This document shows positions 24,161 to 50,489 of a stretch of 64,000 nt of DNA, piece after piece. Under the pieces are notes generated by a model. It did not search any database. It had not been told where the DNA came from and saw only the letters and a program-made list of their open reading frames with translations. The position numbers and the translations under genes are program-made. Positions within the stretch are counted from its first letter, which is position 1; each line of letters begins with the position of its first letter. Source of the DNA: Sthenelais limicola (Eukaryota; Annelida; Polychaeta; Phyllodocida; Sigalionidae); assembly GCA_942159475.1 (NCBI GenBank), contig OW804095.1, positions 53,472,773 to 53,536,772 on the forward strand, read 5' to 3'.

Positions 24161-25012
24161 CAAAGGTAATCATGGCCACACTTTAGTATATTCCCAACTT
24201 TTGAGCAATAGGACTAAGTTTCACTATAGATCTGAACGTTCACCGGTTTTGGCCGATTCAAATTGCTTGAAATACCTCAGAATGTGACCCACAAATCGAA
24301 CAGAGGCAATTGCTCTGAAGAAACTTGCCCAGTCCCAACCTCCGCCGGGAATCGAACCTGGGACCTGCCCTGCTCTTGCGAGGTGAGTGTACTAACCATT
24401 ACACTACAGCCCATCACTAATCCAAGGTCATGGGTTCGATCATAACACGGGGTCAACTCCTGCAACTGTACCTCACACCAGTGAAACTATACATATACTC
24501 GATGGTTTATCGGAAATGTCATAAGATGCTCGAATATTCAGTTTGTTAGTTATATTCCAAAATATAAATACACTAGTTTATTGTCGTATTTCGAGGGAAA
24601 AAGTGGTACAAATAAATACTTTTCAATGTTATAAATATTGTATAAATAGGAATCAAAAGTTTCCTTTAGAATAAGTCATTCTAATGATACAGTATAATAC
24701 AACAAAATAACACACATCTATCCCGATTATTTACATGACAGATAACCAGATCCATGTAATCCGTGCAGAATTCTATATAAAAGTGCTCAAATCTAATTAT
24801 CCATCTCACGCTCTATTTTCCAAAGACACTCACCTGCTTATTTTAAGATTGAACAAAACATAATCAAAACAAAGTTTTGCCTCAATCTGAACACAATTTC
24901 TACGCTCAAGTTACCTAGATAATTATTCAGTTCAGAGTGTGAGATATCTCTGGTTTCCTATAATATATTTCAATAAAATAGCGATTTTGTTTAGGCTAAA
25001 GAGAAACTCCTA
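24161..25012. other. intergenic, downstream of the zinc-finger gene
   Basis: Holds the SINE head at 24340-24412 and otherwise AT-rich DNA. A minus-strand AATAAA near 24574 could serve the BTB zinc-finger gene but is 440 bases past its stop. Confidence 0.45.
24340..24412 (-). repeat. tRNA-derived SINE head or tRNA pseudogene
   Basis: The minus strand has gggctgtagtgtaatggtta (A-box region) and ggttcgattcccgg (B box and T-arm), about 73 bases in all. The T-arm pairs well, but the acceptor ends (gggctgt against cggaggt) do not pair. A SINE promoter or tRNA pseudogene is therefore more likely than a working tRNA. Confidence 0.65.
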
Positions 25013-28000
25013 TTATAGTGGGTTGCTCTGGTAATTCCACGTAGCGTGGTGTTGTTCGCTGCTGGCGCCATCTGGTGCCATGAAATAGTGGATCATGTCT
25101 ACTATGGTGCTAGCTGCACTCGGAGGCACAGTAACTGTTTCTTTAAGGCTCGACTTGCCAGCCGCGTCCTGCTGTTCTCCAGCATTTATTATAGGATTTA
25201 TGACATGGGGCACGAGTGGTGGAAGCTGGGCGATTGACATCTCTCTGTTGCCTCCTGCGGCAACAATGGCTCTCACACCTTTTGGCTCCCCTCCTACTCC
25301 ACCTGCATCGACGGGCTCCAGGCGACAAACATCTTCAGTCGTACAGTCTGGTTCTTCTTTAGTCTTTTTCTTCTTCTTGGGACTTCTTTTCACTGCGGCG
25401 GTTTTCTGCTCATTGTTAAGGTTCTTGTGAATTTGTACAGCAGCCTCATGTTCTGTCAAATAGCCTAGGACCACTGCGGTATTGGGATGATGGCGTTTGA
25501 TATGCTGGCGAATTTTATCCCTTCTAGACGTCCTGGAAGTGGGAAAACGCGGTGTTATTACATGTATCACTAATTTCCAGTGATGTTTAGTCTTTATAAA
25601 GGGTGCAAACAAGACGTTTGTAACATGGCATCGCGTGCCATCACAAATTAATATGGGCAGGGAGGCATATTAGTATACCTCCCTGATATGTGTGATGGGG
25701 AACTTTACTTGGCAATAATTATTTCTGATATACTTACGTATAGGCGCACTGATCACAGTTGAGTGTTTTGTCGGTTTTGTGGATATTTTCGTGGCGGAAT
25801 AGATGCTTCCTCGCACCAAACGCTTTACCACAAACAGTGCAAATATAATTCTTCAATCCCAGATGCATGTTCATGTGATCACGAAGACGCGTGTGTCGCA
25901 CTGCTTCATACGTACATCCCTCATGGGGACACTTCAACTTCTTGCCTGGAAAATAACGCAATGCTTTTCAAGAAATGTTTTGTAGTTATATATAAACGCA
26001 CTAATTTTAATGTAACAGGACATCACGAAGTCTATCACTTGTTTCGCTTGAAGTCTGGGAGCAAACAGCATGAAGCCAGTTAACCCTTTTACTGGTCCAC
26101 TGTAAAGGTTGAATCTGCTAATAATAGAGGACATAACACTGATATACACCTAATATAAAGTAAAGAAATGGAGATAAATCAGCTTCGAAGATTCTATGGA
26201 CAATTTTTAAAAGTATTTTACCGGGAAAAAACAATGCGGCGCGTGGATAGTTAAGGTAAGAAATCAACCGATGCGTGTTTTAGGACCAATATAAAGCCAG
26301 GAATAATTCAACGATTTGATAAATCGTGAGTGTAAAGCTCACAATTCAGGGCTTTCGCTGTTTTGTGGATGTTTTCATGGCGGGACAAATGTTTCCTTGC
26401 TCCGAATGCCTTCCCACACACAGGGCAAATGTAGTTCTTCACCCCCAGATGCATGTTCATGTGGTCGCGGAGTCGTGTGTGACGGGTCGACTCATATGTA
26501 CACCCTTCATGAGTACACTTCAACATCTTACCTATGTAAGAAGAAAAATGGCAAATGATCAGTCCCCCAAGCAAGAAACTATAACCACTAGATCCTAAGA
26601 TTTTACCAAAGATGGGCTAAAACCAGGTATTAAGGACTCAAGTCAAATGTTTGGGTCTATGGGCCAATCGATTTGAATTTTTTGTTGTGTACCCTGCGTT
26701 GTAGACCCTTGTCCAGCGTCCACATGAAAAACCCATACCACACACGAATCAGGACCATATGACCGGCCATACAATGGGTCGAATATATAATTGATAAGGG
26801 TTAAATATATATATATATACAAAAAAAAATGGAGTTGGAATGTTATTGTTCCAAGATGCAAAATATTAGGAATTTTGTGAGGATCACATTCCAAATTTTG
26901 CACATACCGTAGTGGTCCGTTCATAAGCCCCATGGACAAAGTGAAACTGTATGACTGCTTTTTACACCTTTTTAAACTGCATGTTTCTGTGCCACAAGCA
27001 AAACCAGCAAATACTGCCAAATAGTTGCAAATATTGCCAAAAGTAAAGTCACGCGGTCGTATCCTCACGTCTAACATAAACTCACGGGGGTTTCCAGACT
27101 CAGCCATGTGGTAGGATACCTCTGTTTTGGTTTCAGGACGGTCTGGCTGGACAATTCCCTCGCTCCTCCTCCAACAGTGTCACAGATTACAGAGAACCGA
27201 CTAAACCCTAATAAAGCATTCCAGTAACTGGTCAAGCATCACTGCCATCAAGCTTTCCTAAGGTGTAGCTACTGCTTGACTGCTTACATCACACACATCC
27301 AATCGCCAAACTAATTTGGCTTTATCCAAATACACTTCATGTGAAATGAATTTCACTTATAATAGTAATCACATTTGGACAGAAACATAACATGGGTTCA
27401 CAATTTTGGGTTTGATAGAATGGAAATAATCATATGTGATAATTGTCTTTGTAATTTAGGCATGGAACGATATCCTATTTTCTTTCTTGGGGGTGAACAG
27501 ATAGTGATCATATTAGCGCCTATTCAACGGCTATTCAAGCTATTTGATATTTCATTGCGCCATTTATCACACTAGATGGCGGTATGAGCAAGCCGGTCAT
27601 CAATACTAATTCCTTTATATTCAAAGGACTACGAATAAGAATTATGTGAAATGTGTGCGCTGTAATAATTGATGCATCATATATTTAGGAATGTTATTGG
27701 TGTTATACTTCTATATTTGTAACTTATCTATGTGATATTTTTGTCAGGGCGCATTTTATCACATCATTAGTCCACCCATCATTAATTGTACTATTGCTAG
27801 TTCACCCTGAATAGGCAATAAATCCCAACATCAATATAGAAGAGCTTCTTTGTTTCCCTCACCGACGTGGTGAATGGCTGCAGACATCTGATGAAAGGAA
27901 TGAATGTATCTGAAAATGGTGCCTGTCTGGAGGCTACCTGTGCGAAGGACGGTTGGTTACTTGCAGCATTAGCTATGGAACTATCACCTAGTTCCTGGAG

Positions 28001-31000
28001 GTTTCTATCAGCTCCAACTTAATGATCTTAAATAATTATTGCCATAAAAATATTCCCCCAAAAAAGCTGATCACAAATTGATAAACTAGTACAGTAGTAT
28101 GTTTTGACGTTAATAAAATACAGGGACAAAAGGGGAAAGAGTTACTCTCGGAGTCGGTCTGTATTGACTATTCTCTCCAGACAGGCTTATATTTGAAACC
28201 CCCAGCTTATATTTGAGAGGCTTATATTGGAATCCCCCAGCTCATATTTGAGAGGCTTTATTTTTATGAGACCACCTAAAAAAATCAAGATGAGCTTTAA
28301 ATTGAGACCAGGTTTATAAACGGGTCACTACGGTAGGTTGACATAGAAGTGGAAAAATACAAGCGAAATGATATTGATCCCATCGTCACTGATGTCACGC
28401 TTTACTTACCGTTGTGACGTCGTTTATGAATGTTCATGGAAGCAAAGTGTTTTGTGGTAAAGCCGCACACATCACAAAGGAAAGGTGTATCGCTACCATG
28501 ACCCCTCATGTGATGGTTCAAAGCACTCTGCGAGGGGAATTCCCGAGGGCATTTTGGACATCTTATATCGACTGCAAAAACAAGAAAAAACAAACCAATT
28601 TATTGTAAAAAAAAAATCAAGAGGAAGCTAAAGTCACATTTATGGTAACGTGAATTAAGATGGCTATTCAAAGTTCTAATAAATATATTAATGACTTAGT
28701 AATTTATATCCCCCAAATAACTAAGTGGTTCAGTGGTTGTCATTATTAACAAGAATCCTGTCCATTCCATCTGTAATTCCTATCCCCAAAATAACTAAGA
28801 TAAGTTTTTGCTATAAACCAAAGTATAATGAAAACTATTATTTGAGGCTCATTACCTCGGTGCTGACGTCGTTTGTGTGACGTGAAGATGCCATAGTGAA
28901 TGGTTTGGAAACTACACAAGTTACATTTGAATGGTTTTAATTCTCCATGCACTTTCATATGCTGTCTAAAGGCATTTTGACTGGTGAACGTATCCGAACA
29001 TTCAGGACATTTGGAAACCGTTTTTACTGAAATGATTAAGAGTACATGAGTCAATAAACATCAAGATGACATAGTCAATATATAAAGTAGATTTTATGTT
29101 GACAATGAGACAAAGGTATCCATAATTTCAGTGGACAAGGAAGAGTGACGCTCAGTTCATAATTAAGACTTAGACAACGACAGTTCAAAATATACGGTAG
29201 CTGAGAAATCAGGCAATTTGTACGACGAATGGGAATTAAAGACGATGGTGCGATGAAAACTTGACAGTGGCTTAGCATTTCATTTCACTCAGGTTCATTA
29301 CATGGCAAGCGTTGTGGATAATTTGTGTGATAAGCCAGGATCCAAGAATGGGGTAAGGAAGGTGGACTATATGATATGCATTCTACAACGCCCACAATTA
29401 ATTCATATATTTATTGAAATATATGTGAAAAAAATCCCGGGAAAAGGAATAAGTACTTCTATTATTCCTAAATTACGGGCAAAAATTAAGATCAATGATA
29501 CCTCTTGGAGCACGATTCGTGGGTTCTTCAGGTTCAGTTTTGATCTTTTCTTCCTCAGCACCTGGAACAACATCTATTGTGGCCACATCTTTCTCGACAC
29601 ATTTGTTCTTCCTTGGACGCCCAACTTTCTTTGGGCGACTAGATCCTGCCTTTGGCTTAGGGCCAGGTTTTTTCTTCTGTTCCGTCAACCTTGGCCTTCC
29701 TCGACCCCTTTTAACAGGTGGGTTAACGGCTGCTGGACTAACTTCAAGTCCCATTCTTTGAGGATTTGAAGACTTACGTTTACGTTTAGGAGTTGAGCCA
29801 CGAGTCCTTCTTGATGGCATAACATTGGTGATTTCTTTACCAGGTACAAACAATTCATCATCTGAATCCACGGCAGTCTCATCACTGACAGTCCCATTCT
29901 CATAATCAAAGTCATCGTCACATTGTTCTTTCTCCTCGTGTAAGGAAAGTAACCAGTTTACTAGAGTTGGGTGACTCAAAACTCGACTGTTCTTTATTTC
30001 GGATAGTTCAGTTTCCAGATACCTATACATTCTGGATTTTTCAAGTTCTTTCTCCCTGATCATTCCAAGGCACTGGTCTAAAAAGTTTTGTCTGTGGGTA
30101 AAGTCATGGGAAACCCAGTAACAGATAATTTTGAAGACGGTTTGTTCGGACTGTTCAGATATATCTTCCAAATCCCTTTTAACGATATTGATGATCTGTT
30201 CTTGTTCCAAACCGAAAAATTCTTTATCATTCAAAATTAAGTCTGCACTGCGAAACACACACTTTGAAATTGCAGTAAACAAATTAGATAACCCAAACTT
30301 CTCAGCTATTCGATACAAAGCACGCCAGTTATCTGGTGAAATCAGAGAAGAGATCACTTCAGAGCATTGTTCCTTCAAATCAGCCATTTGAAATTGGTCT
30401 CCAAGCTGTAAGAGCTGATCTGCCTGTTCAATACCAAGAGAAATTCTACCAGAATACATATAGCTTATGAAGGCTTCAATGGCATCTCTAGAGTATTCAT
30501 TAAAACTCAGCTCCTGTACCCCACTAACTTCAAAAGGGAGTTTCCCTTTGCTTGGCTGGTCAGTGCTATTAAGAAGAATAGAATCCAAGTAGGGACTGTT
30601 TGCAGATAGAACACACTTGTGAGCCCATATTTGATGATGGTCAGCAGTTTCAATCAACACATCACAGAACTTTCCAGACTGCCTTTGAGACACAATATCG
30701 GACATAATTTTAGAACAGTGGACACTAGAAAAATCATTCAGGGAAATTGGTACTGTTGTATTACGTTCTTGACCTTGACCATGTTCAGCTTTAATAAACG
30801 TTGTGTCCGATGGGGTGGGGGAATCCGTAGGGTTTGTAGTAGCCTTTTCGATTTCCTTGTATTCCTGATCTATCAGTCTTATCACAGGTGTTTCAGTATT
30901 TAATTCTGCAATATTAGGCAATGACAATGTCTGCCGTTTACTCATGTCATCATTGACATCAATAACCTCGGGTTGAGAAGTTCGTAGGGTTTGGGAATCT

Positions 31001-31515
31001 GCAATGGGAGACGCGATAAACAAACAAACATCTTTGCTGCCTACAACAGTTTGACTGTCTGTTGGAGGGGTATGAAAGTGCTGCTCCAGTGCCTGGGACT
31101 GGGAGATATCCTTAGCTATAACGTTAGAACATTCACTCCCTTCACTGCGATAGGCACCTGTCGGGCCCTCAGGCTGTCCGGGTTCAGATGGGTGATTTTG
31201 GGAGACTTGTTGCAAATACTCCGTCACAACAGGCGTTTGAGCCACGGAACCAGTGTCCATCGATGCGACATAAGTGCCAATCTGACCGACAGAACTTGAA
31301 CCCGAAATTACATTGTGATCACTCCCGGGTTCACCTTTGGGAATCAACATTTTAATACACGCATCATACGAACCAGATGCAGATCCCTGAGGGGGTAACC
31401 CCGCGATCTCATGCTCAGTCTCGGATATATTTGTCACAAAATTCGTGTCAGTAGCGGGGCTAAGAAAGCCACGCTCACCCCCGCTTGAAGTCAGATCCAC
31501 GGGTCTTCCATCCAT
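25013..31515 (-). CDS. BTB-BACK-AT-hook-C2H2 zinc-finger transcription factor
   Basis: Six exons in order: 31515-29502, 29026-28856, 28571-28410, 26531-26343, 25945-25738 and 25532-25013. All junction phases agree, giving 3264 nt and 1087 aa. Residues 1-260 are a disordered Ser/Thr/Pro-rich region. A BTB domain (about 266-390; CDVLIETADHHQIWAHKCVL) and a BACK domain (about 392-500) follow. Then come an acidic stretch and three AT-hook-like motifs (RGRGRPR, KKPGPKPK, KVGRPRK; 602-636). Nine C2H2 fingers follow, two per exon in exons 2-5, with the ninth split across exons 5 and 6. A basic, Ala/Pro-rich tail ends the protein. ZBTB-family proteins bind DNA through the fingers and recruit corepressors through BTB, in the nucleus. 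The AT-hook plus BTB layout recalls ZBTB24 and PATZ1, but the BACK domain and long N terminus differ, so no symbol is given. IKTE and IKAE are possible SUMO sites. Confidence 0.92.
25738..25945 (-). CDS. zinc-finger exon 5 (fingers 7-8 and start of 9)
   Basis: Part of the BTB zinc-finger gene. It encodes GKKLKCPHEGCTYEAVRHTR, LRDHMNMH, then CTVCGKAFGARKHLFRHENI and the CDQCAYT start of finger 9. The donor is consensus gtaagt (phase 2), and the acceptor takes phase 1. It is nearly identical in protein to exon 4, so one arose by tandem exon duplication. Only this copy keeps the second cysteine pair that finger 9 needs. Confidence 0.9.
26343..26531 (-). CDS. zinc-finger exon 4, paralogue of exon 5
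   Basis: Encodes fingers 5-6 (CTHEGCTYESTRHTRLRDHM; CPVCGKAFGARKHLSRHENI). It differs from exon 5 at about a dozen residues. The donor position used in exon 5 is lost here. In frame, the exon would run on to ELYTHDLSNR and a stop. The only phase-compatible donor is attgtgagc at the TGT cysteine codon, leaving phase 1 and joining directly to exon 5. If that donor is skipped, the exon acts as an alternative 3' terminal exon and truncates the protein after finger 6. Confidence 0.8.
28183..28330. repeat. short degenerate tandem repeat in a zinc-finger gene intron
   Basis: A unit of about 30 bases, cccccagct followed by atatttgagaggctt, occurs about two and a half times. A gagaccacc block then follows, resembling 22610-22690. 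Confidence 0.5.
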
Positions 31516-32024
31516 TCTGATAATATCTAAACTTAGATGGCGGAAAAATTGCGAACAAATGGTAAACTAATCATTCTAGAAGTAAACTTTGGACGAGTCA
31601 ACATCGTTGAACAAGGCAACAAACGACAGCCACCGACGCGTCATAACGTGCGCACCCACTCTGCGCAGATCCCACGAAACAATGACAATAAAAAATAATT
31701 AAGAAATTTTAAGACACAAGGAAATGAACTATTGGTTAGGTTTTGTAAATGAAATTATCTAGTTGGGTTTTGCATATTCTATATGTATACATAGGATCGA
31801 TTGAGCATACATGAAAAGTGTCTCATTGTTATAAGCGATGTCCTGTCAACCAATCAGCGAAGCTGTCTATCTATGCTAGAAGTCGTTTCATTGGTTAGTT
31901 TGTGGTGGGATTTCAAATCGGAGTAGTTCAAAAACGCGGATAAGTTCTTCGTGGTAGATGTGCCATCAGCAAAGTTATATTTAAGGATTAGTTACTCCCG
32001 AAGATTATCAAAGAAGACATAACA
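31516..32024. promoter_or_regulatory. bidirectional promoter between the zinc-finger and kinesin-5 genes
   Basis: Start codons of the divergent genes are 509 bases apart. The kinesin side has CCAAT (31850-31854), inverted ATTGG (31890-31894) and two ttcaaa CHR-like cores (31912-31917 and about 31927). CCAAT boxes upstream of a CHR are the hallmark of NF-Y plus DREAM/MuvB-controlled G2/M genes in animals. The zinc-finger side has two TGCGCA NRF1-like half sites (31649-31654, 31662-31667) and no TATA box. Assignment of these sites is inference from motif and position. Confidence 0.7.
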
Positions 32025-44628
<12,604 letters not shown>

Positions 44629-45101
44629 TTCCTAATTCTCTCCTGGAATTTTACAACATTCATAATATCTCTAGTTCATACTTTATCGTGTAGTTAAGAT
44701 TTGTACTTCTAATGTATGTGCTTGTGATTCATTCATAATATTAATAGTAGTAGCATCCAGAAGTGTCGATCTTCCTAATCAATTTTGTTTTTGTATTTAA
44801 ATTCTTATTCAGAATATTTTAGAAGATAGTTAAGAATGACTTCTACACAATGTGTATTATATCCCATTTTACAAGATCGTATACAAATGTATATAATATA
44901 TATTTCATGAACATTGTACCGATTTATTTCCCTGTATATTACTGTGGCTAGGACCAATACTAGGTCCGGCCTTTAAAACTCATATTCAGTCAGCTATGAC
45001 TAAGGTAGCATGAAGAATGAGGGGTTACTATGTGGATGTTTTAATAATCGCGAAGATGTGTTTTATGCTCCCAACTTATGAATGTGTACGTGCTTGCGAT
45101 G

Positions 45102-45107
45102 AATAAA
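45102..45107 (+). terminator. poly(A) signal, probable 3' end of kinesin-5 mRNA
   Basis: AATAAA about 470 bases after the kinesin stop codon. It is the first good plus-strand signal seen in the 3' flank. Confidence 0.5.
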
Positions 45108-48100
45108 TGATGCTATTGTTTTTAAATCTGTTCAACTCATTGGGCTGTTTTTGATTTTTCAATTCGGTTTTGAGGTGAAACCGAATTGTCTTCTCATACT
45201 TTTGGGAGAACAGACTTATACAGTGTAAATGATTAATTGGTAGGTCTGGTCTGTTCGTTTAGGGGAGAAGCAAATAACTCTTATCATAGGCAAACAAATA
45301 AGGACTTTCTGTTAAAGCATCCGTAGTCCACTCCATTGTATTTGATTTCATAATGTCCAGTGGGGGGAAACATGCCTGAGTCATGATATTGCAAATGGTG
45401 AAGGAATATATAATACCTGGGTAATGATATGTTATATATAATCTGTTGCTTTCAAACTTAATGTCACCTCATGGGTCAACCATAGTGTGACAACATCCTG
45501 AATTTGCCTCCTTACACAACTCCACCACCATAAGGGAAGACCTGATAGCCCCCTTCCCACAGCTAATCGTTTATGTACTCGCTCTGTTTTCATAATAAAA
45601 TACATGTGCATATGATTTAAGCTTGAGTAATACGACCACTGATTGCACTTTTAACTAGTCTCAAACAAGTTTTAAATTGTAGTGGTTACTATTTATTTGT
45701 GGTTTGCAATCGGCTATGGGTCGTCTAATAAAGAATAAATAAATCACCAAAACAGAACTTTGTCAGTCTTTGCTAGCTATTACCGTTTTATTTCTCAATC
45801 CACGGGCTCTTGCCTAGTACTATTCAGAGTGCCCGACCCTGACCAAGTGTTTACTTGTGTAACTAAAAAAGCGAACGAAACTAGTACAATGACCGCTAAA
45901 AATAAAAGATGAAGAGTGAACGAAAAGTGCGCTATGAAGAAGCAAACCGTGAATGCACATACAAGCGGTCCAGAGTGGACTAGCAGCGTAAATCATGGGA
46001 ACAGGACCGACCCGCAGCTCCCTCTAAATTGCAATGTAGCACTTTTAGAAATCCTGACCTGAAATATGTAGAACTGAAACAAGGTAGTTAACTGTCCGCT
46101 GCAAAGACGTATTATATGCTGCGATTCACTGGACTGCTCTTTATGCACGCTCATGGTTAGCTGTCATTTTGCTAAGTCTGTATATAACGCGAAAATAGAG
46201 CGAAGCAAGAGCTTGAAATTGCTTTGTATGCACTTTTTTATTTATAAATTCGTCATCTTAGCGTCGATGAGCAGGGAGGAATAAGGAACCAGGAAAGTCA
46301 AACTATATTCCAACGCAAATCCTGAGACCCTCCTTCTTTATTTCATTGAGTCATCAGGTAGACAAAAGGCCCTTAATTAAAAAAAAATAAAAAATTCTTC
46401 AAGATTTATAAACACATTACTTCCAGTAATATCCACCATATATTTTCTTTATTCAGGTTCGAGCTTAACTACATCAGTATTAATCCATTTAATTTAAAAC
46501 ACTTAGCTCATCGGGTCACTCCGATCCCTGAGTTGGTCGGAGATACAGATTTCATGTGTAAACATGCATATATCATTTCAGTGTATGAATAGTCTAGAAA
46601 GAAAAGTAAAAGAACAATGTAATAAGAGAAGATCAATATTGGTAGAAGAGTCTTTTTTAAAGCGGGCACTTCTTTGGGAGCCGCAGGATGTTGCATTAAA
46701 ATCTGACATGCTTGATTTGAGCAAATGAAAAGCACGGTATATAGAAGCGAACCATATGAGCTGTCCAGTGGAATCGCAGCTTTAAAGCAAGTTGTTTAAA
46801 GGTAGAAATATGTTTTTTCACTGTTGTTTTGGTCCACCATTATTAAGTGTATCGCCCCCCCCCCCTCCCCCAAACCAATCCACACAAATGACCTGATCGA
46901 ATGACTGCCTGTGCACACATACCCCCCCCCCACACACACACACACACTAGAGTCACCTCCTGGATCCGCCCCCGCACCTATCGGTCATTTTAACATATTT
47001 CCAGCAATGAATTGCATAAAAGTACACTTTTTATATGTTTAAAGAGGTCGTGTTTTTGTATACATTTCCACCGAGATATATGCTGTTTAAATTTGTTTTG
47101 GGTTAAACCATCAATTGCCTGGACTATCATTTAGACCAGATGATGGAGAGATCACTATCCTTAACATGTACACGCGTTGTACAACTTACAAACGTATGAC
47201 TAGCGCGAGGCAGCTAGAAAGTATACCACTAAATATAGATCATCTCAACTGGAACAAAATAGAACCGATATGCCCCAACCACCACCACCATTACCGCTGC
47301 CACGATAGGCCTATATAACGTACTGCATGTACGGCCATATACAGTGGGTCCATCTTTAAAGTAGTGTGGGGATCAACTACTTACTTGTCTTCAGTGCACA
47401 GTTCCATGATCCCATATTGAACCTTGAAGTCCTTAAAACTGGCATTTAGGTAAGTACGTACATACATAGTATACAATACATATAGTTAGGTTTAAAACCC
47501 TATTAACAGGGACCCGACAGGGACACTCTAAATGTCGATACCGTAGATCTTAACATTGGAAATCACGCCGGAAGAGTTCAGCATGTATTCTTGAACATAT
47601 ATATATCTTTCTTAAAATTCAGGAATGGTAGCTAAAGGTAATACGTTTCTGTGACCAACCGTACACAGACTTGCGCGTTCAATTTGAAGTGTTCCGCTGA
47701 CCATACAAACATAGAGGTTGACCCTCCCGCAGTCAACGATTTGGCCGTTGCAGGGTGATTTTGTGGGTCTGTTTGGCTGCTATGTATAAGCTTGTCCCCT
47801 CTGCATATAATAGACCTATATACGTTGTGTGTTCTGGCTCATGGCCTGGATATTTGCCGGGCCAATTCATTTACACATAATGATCAGTAGTCTGGATAAG
47901 AATTACAACTACACGTGTCTCAAGACAAACATTGTAAATAATAATTGTTGTTTCGGCTAAAAGAATTTATTGATTGATTGACACTTTAAATTATTTGACA
48001 GAATTTTACAGATATCTCGAGAAGAGACTGATATATATCAGTGATATGAAATTAATAGGGGTTCCAGTCTCTATTGCAAGTCTAAGCTATGTAGTTTCAT

Positions 48101-50373
48101 ATATAATAGTATATAATATAATGTATACCGGTATATAGTTTCATCAATATTATTGGAAGTCTCATTAAAACCACGAAGGACCATGCATGGTAACCCACTT
48201 TTCGTGAGAATGACCTCGATGCTCCCCTCTACACCCGCCCCCCCCCCCCCCGAACATTCTTCCATCTAGGCGATTTCCCCGTCATATACAGTCTCCCATC
48301 CATTAATCTACCGCTGCCAGTTTGCCTTCCATCATTCTCCCCGCAGATTATTCTCTCCGCCGATCATTCTCCCTGCTCCTTGAATTTTTTAGCATCCATA
48401 AAATAGGGGATATCATACGAATTATGGGCAGGCTATGGCAAATATTTCGATTGCTACACCTATTATTTCTATACCTTCATTTTCGCCTGATAAATATTGT
48501 GCATATTAGAAGATGAATCGATTCGCAATAATTCACGTGAAGTACTCAGTCCATATTCATTAGAATTATAAAAAAAAATACAGTGACAACAGTGCCCTAT
48601 AATCTCACGTAATAATTAGGTAATTAAAATTAAGAAAAAATAAAATAAAAAATAATCGATTTGCCACGTAGTATTACGTAATTTATAAATCAGGAATTCG
48701 GATTTAAAATGTACGAGTAATATAACGCTAACCTTAAAATCTACCCAATAATTGATAATTAAACGATTAGATGATTCATTAAAGCAGAAGTGTCTGCATG
48801 GGCACCCGTTCTCGCAACGTCGCGCGGTCGGTGCGCGTTAGAATTGTTAGCGCGTGACCCAGATTCTCGAGCGGCAAAAGTATGGATGCTGCCGTGGTTA
48901 GTGCAGTTGGTGCCTCTACCCTCGGAGCTTACTTTCAGCTTTAATGACCGCTTTAATGAAAATGGAATAATCAGGTGGAATGTTATGCAATACATTATGT
49001 AATAAACTGACGGTGTATGGACAATAGACGGAGACTGAGGTAAATACGAGTTAAGTCGTAGAAAACAACTTTCTGCTGACCTAATAATCACGGGTATTTA
49101 ACCTTGAGACATATACTACAAAATACATGGAAATAAATCAGTAATTAAGAGGCTCACGGGGCCATGCAAATACAATAAAATACATATTACAATAGAAATC
49201 AGACTATGATAATGATGGAATAATGTAGAGGAAAAGGTCCGAACGAGTACACAATTTATAGACCCTTAGGGGGTTACGTAAAGTAGAAGAAGATATTAAA
49301 TGAGTATTTTAAAGATAATACATCTCTGGAGATTAGAGACGGTGATATAGAATAATAGAAGTATAGCAGATATACAGGGGCAGCGGTGGTTTCCGTCCCA
49401 CCAGACGGGTAGACTTGAATATTGCAATAAATAAGCTCGATTTTGAGTTCATAATATAAAGTAAATGTTCGTTGATAAATTAATAAAGGCTTTAAAATGT
49501 ACCTGAACTGATATGGTCTGGAAACATATTACAGGTGGGCGAAGGCTAACACACATGCAGAACAATGAAGTCACAATAAAACTTATAGAGATGATATAAT
49601 TGGCTTTAAATGTGTTGACATTAATACTGAAATTGTCAATTGGATTATGTTGCAGGTAAAGACCAGAAATTATTTGGAGAGTAATTGATTGATATTTTAA
49701 ATGCATTATGCTTTAATTAAAAATCAGATGCACAGTGGTTTGCCACGCTCATAAAATCCAACCTGTGAAATAGGTAGAGAATCAACTGCAGATCGGGGAG
49801 ACTCTTGAGGATGATATAAACGAGTGTATGAACGAATTAAAAGCATGTATATCCCCCGTTTATTTTTCTAGCAGTTTTATATTCTGTATAACATTTATCT
49901 AGATGTAACCACCGAATAGGCTGTTGACATTCGGCAATAAACATGCTTTGCAAAAACAAAACAAAACAGATTAATTTCGAAGAAAGGTATTCTGGTATTA
50001 ACACCACTATCTAATATTGATGGATTCGACCCTACGCCTGCAGGATACCACTTAAATTCCTCCTCGCTGCTAAAAATGAAACAAAGAGACATGCCATCAA
50101 ATCTCAGTGACCGAGACCCTGATAAAGATTCCAATATAAGATACTAAATACAGGTTAACTAACGAGTTGGTCGAAGGAGTGTGAATATTGCACAAGTTGT
50201 GTGGCCTAGTGAAATACGCACTATGCGTAAATCACTCTAGTGTTTTCAGAGCAATGCGTGTTAAAAGTATAAAAATAAGGCTTTTTGCATGAATAAATGT
50301 GTTATGTTAACACAAACAATTTGGTGTGGTTTCAATCGTAATTTTGCAAATGAACTTGGGAAAGTGAGAAATA

Positions 50374-50413
50374 ATATCGGGCAAGTTAATCTCGGCTGCT
50401 ACTTGCCCGATGG
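50374..50413. repeat. hairpin related to the 23.9-kb MITE core
   Basis: atcgggcaagt and acttgcccgat form a stem around a loop of about 17 bases. The arms resemble the atatcggcaagtagc terminus of the MITE at 23888-24160, with one extra G. Confidence 0.55.
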
Positions 50414-50489
50414 GTATAAGTGTAGATGGTAGATTTTTCTCGAGCCCTGCAATGTGATTAGGTAATTTAGGGGTTCAGGCAATATGTGA

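Noticed and set aside
24340..24412. Functional tRNA gene
   Set aside because: A and B boxes are present, but the acceptor stem does not pair, so a SINE head or pseudogene is more likely.
25095..25430. Plus-strand ORF of 111 codons
   Set aside because: It is the antisense shadow of the last zinc-finger exon.
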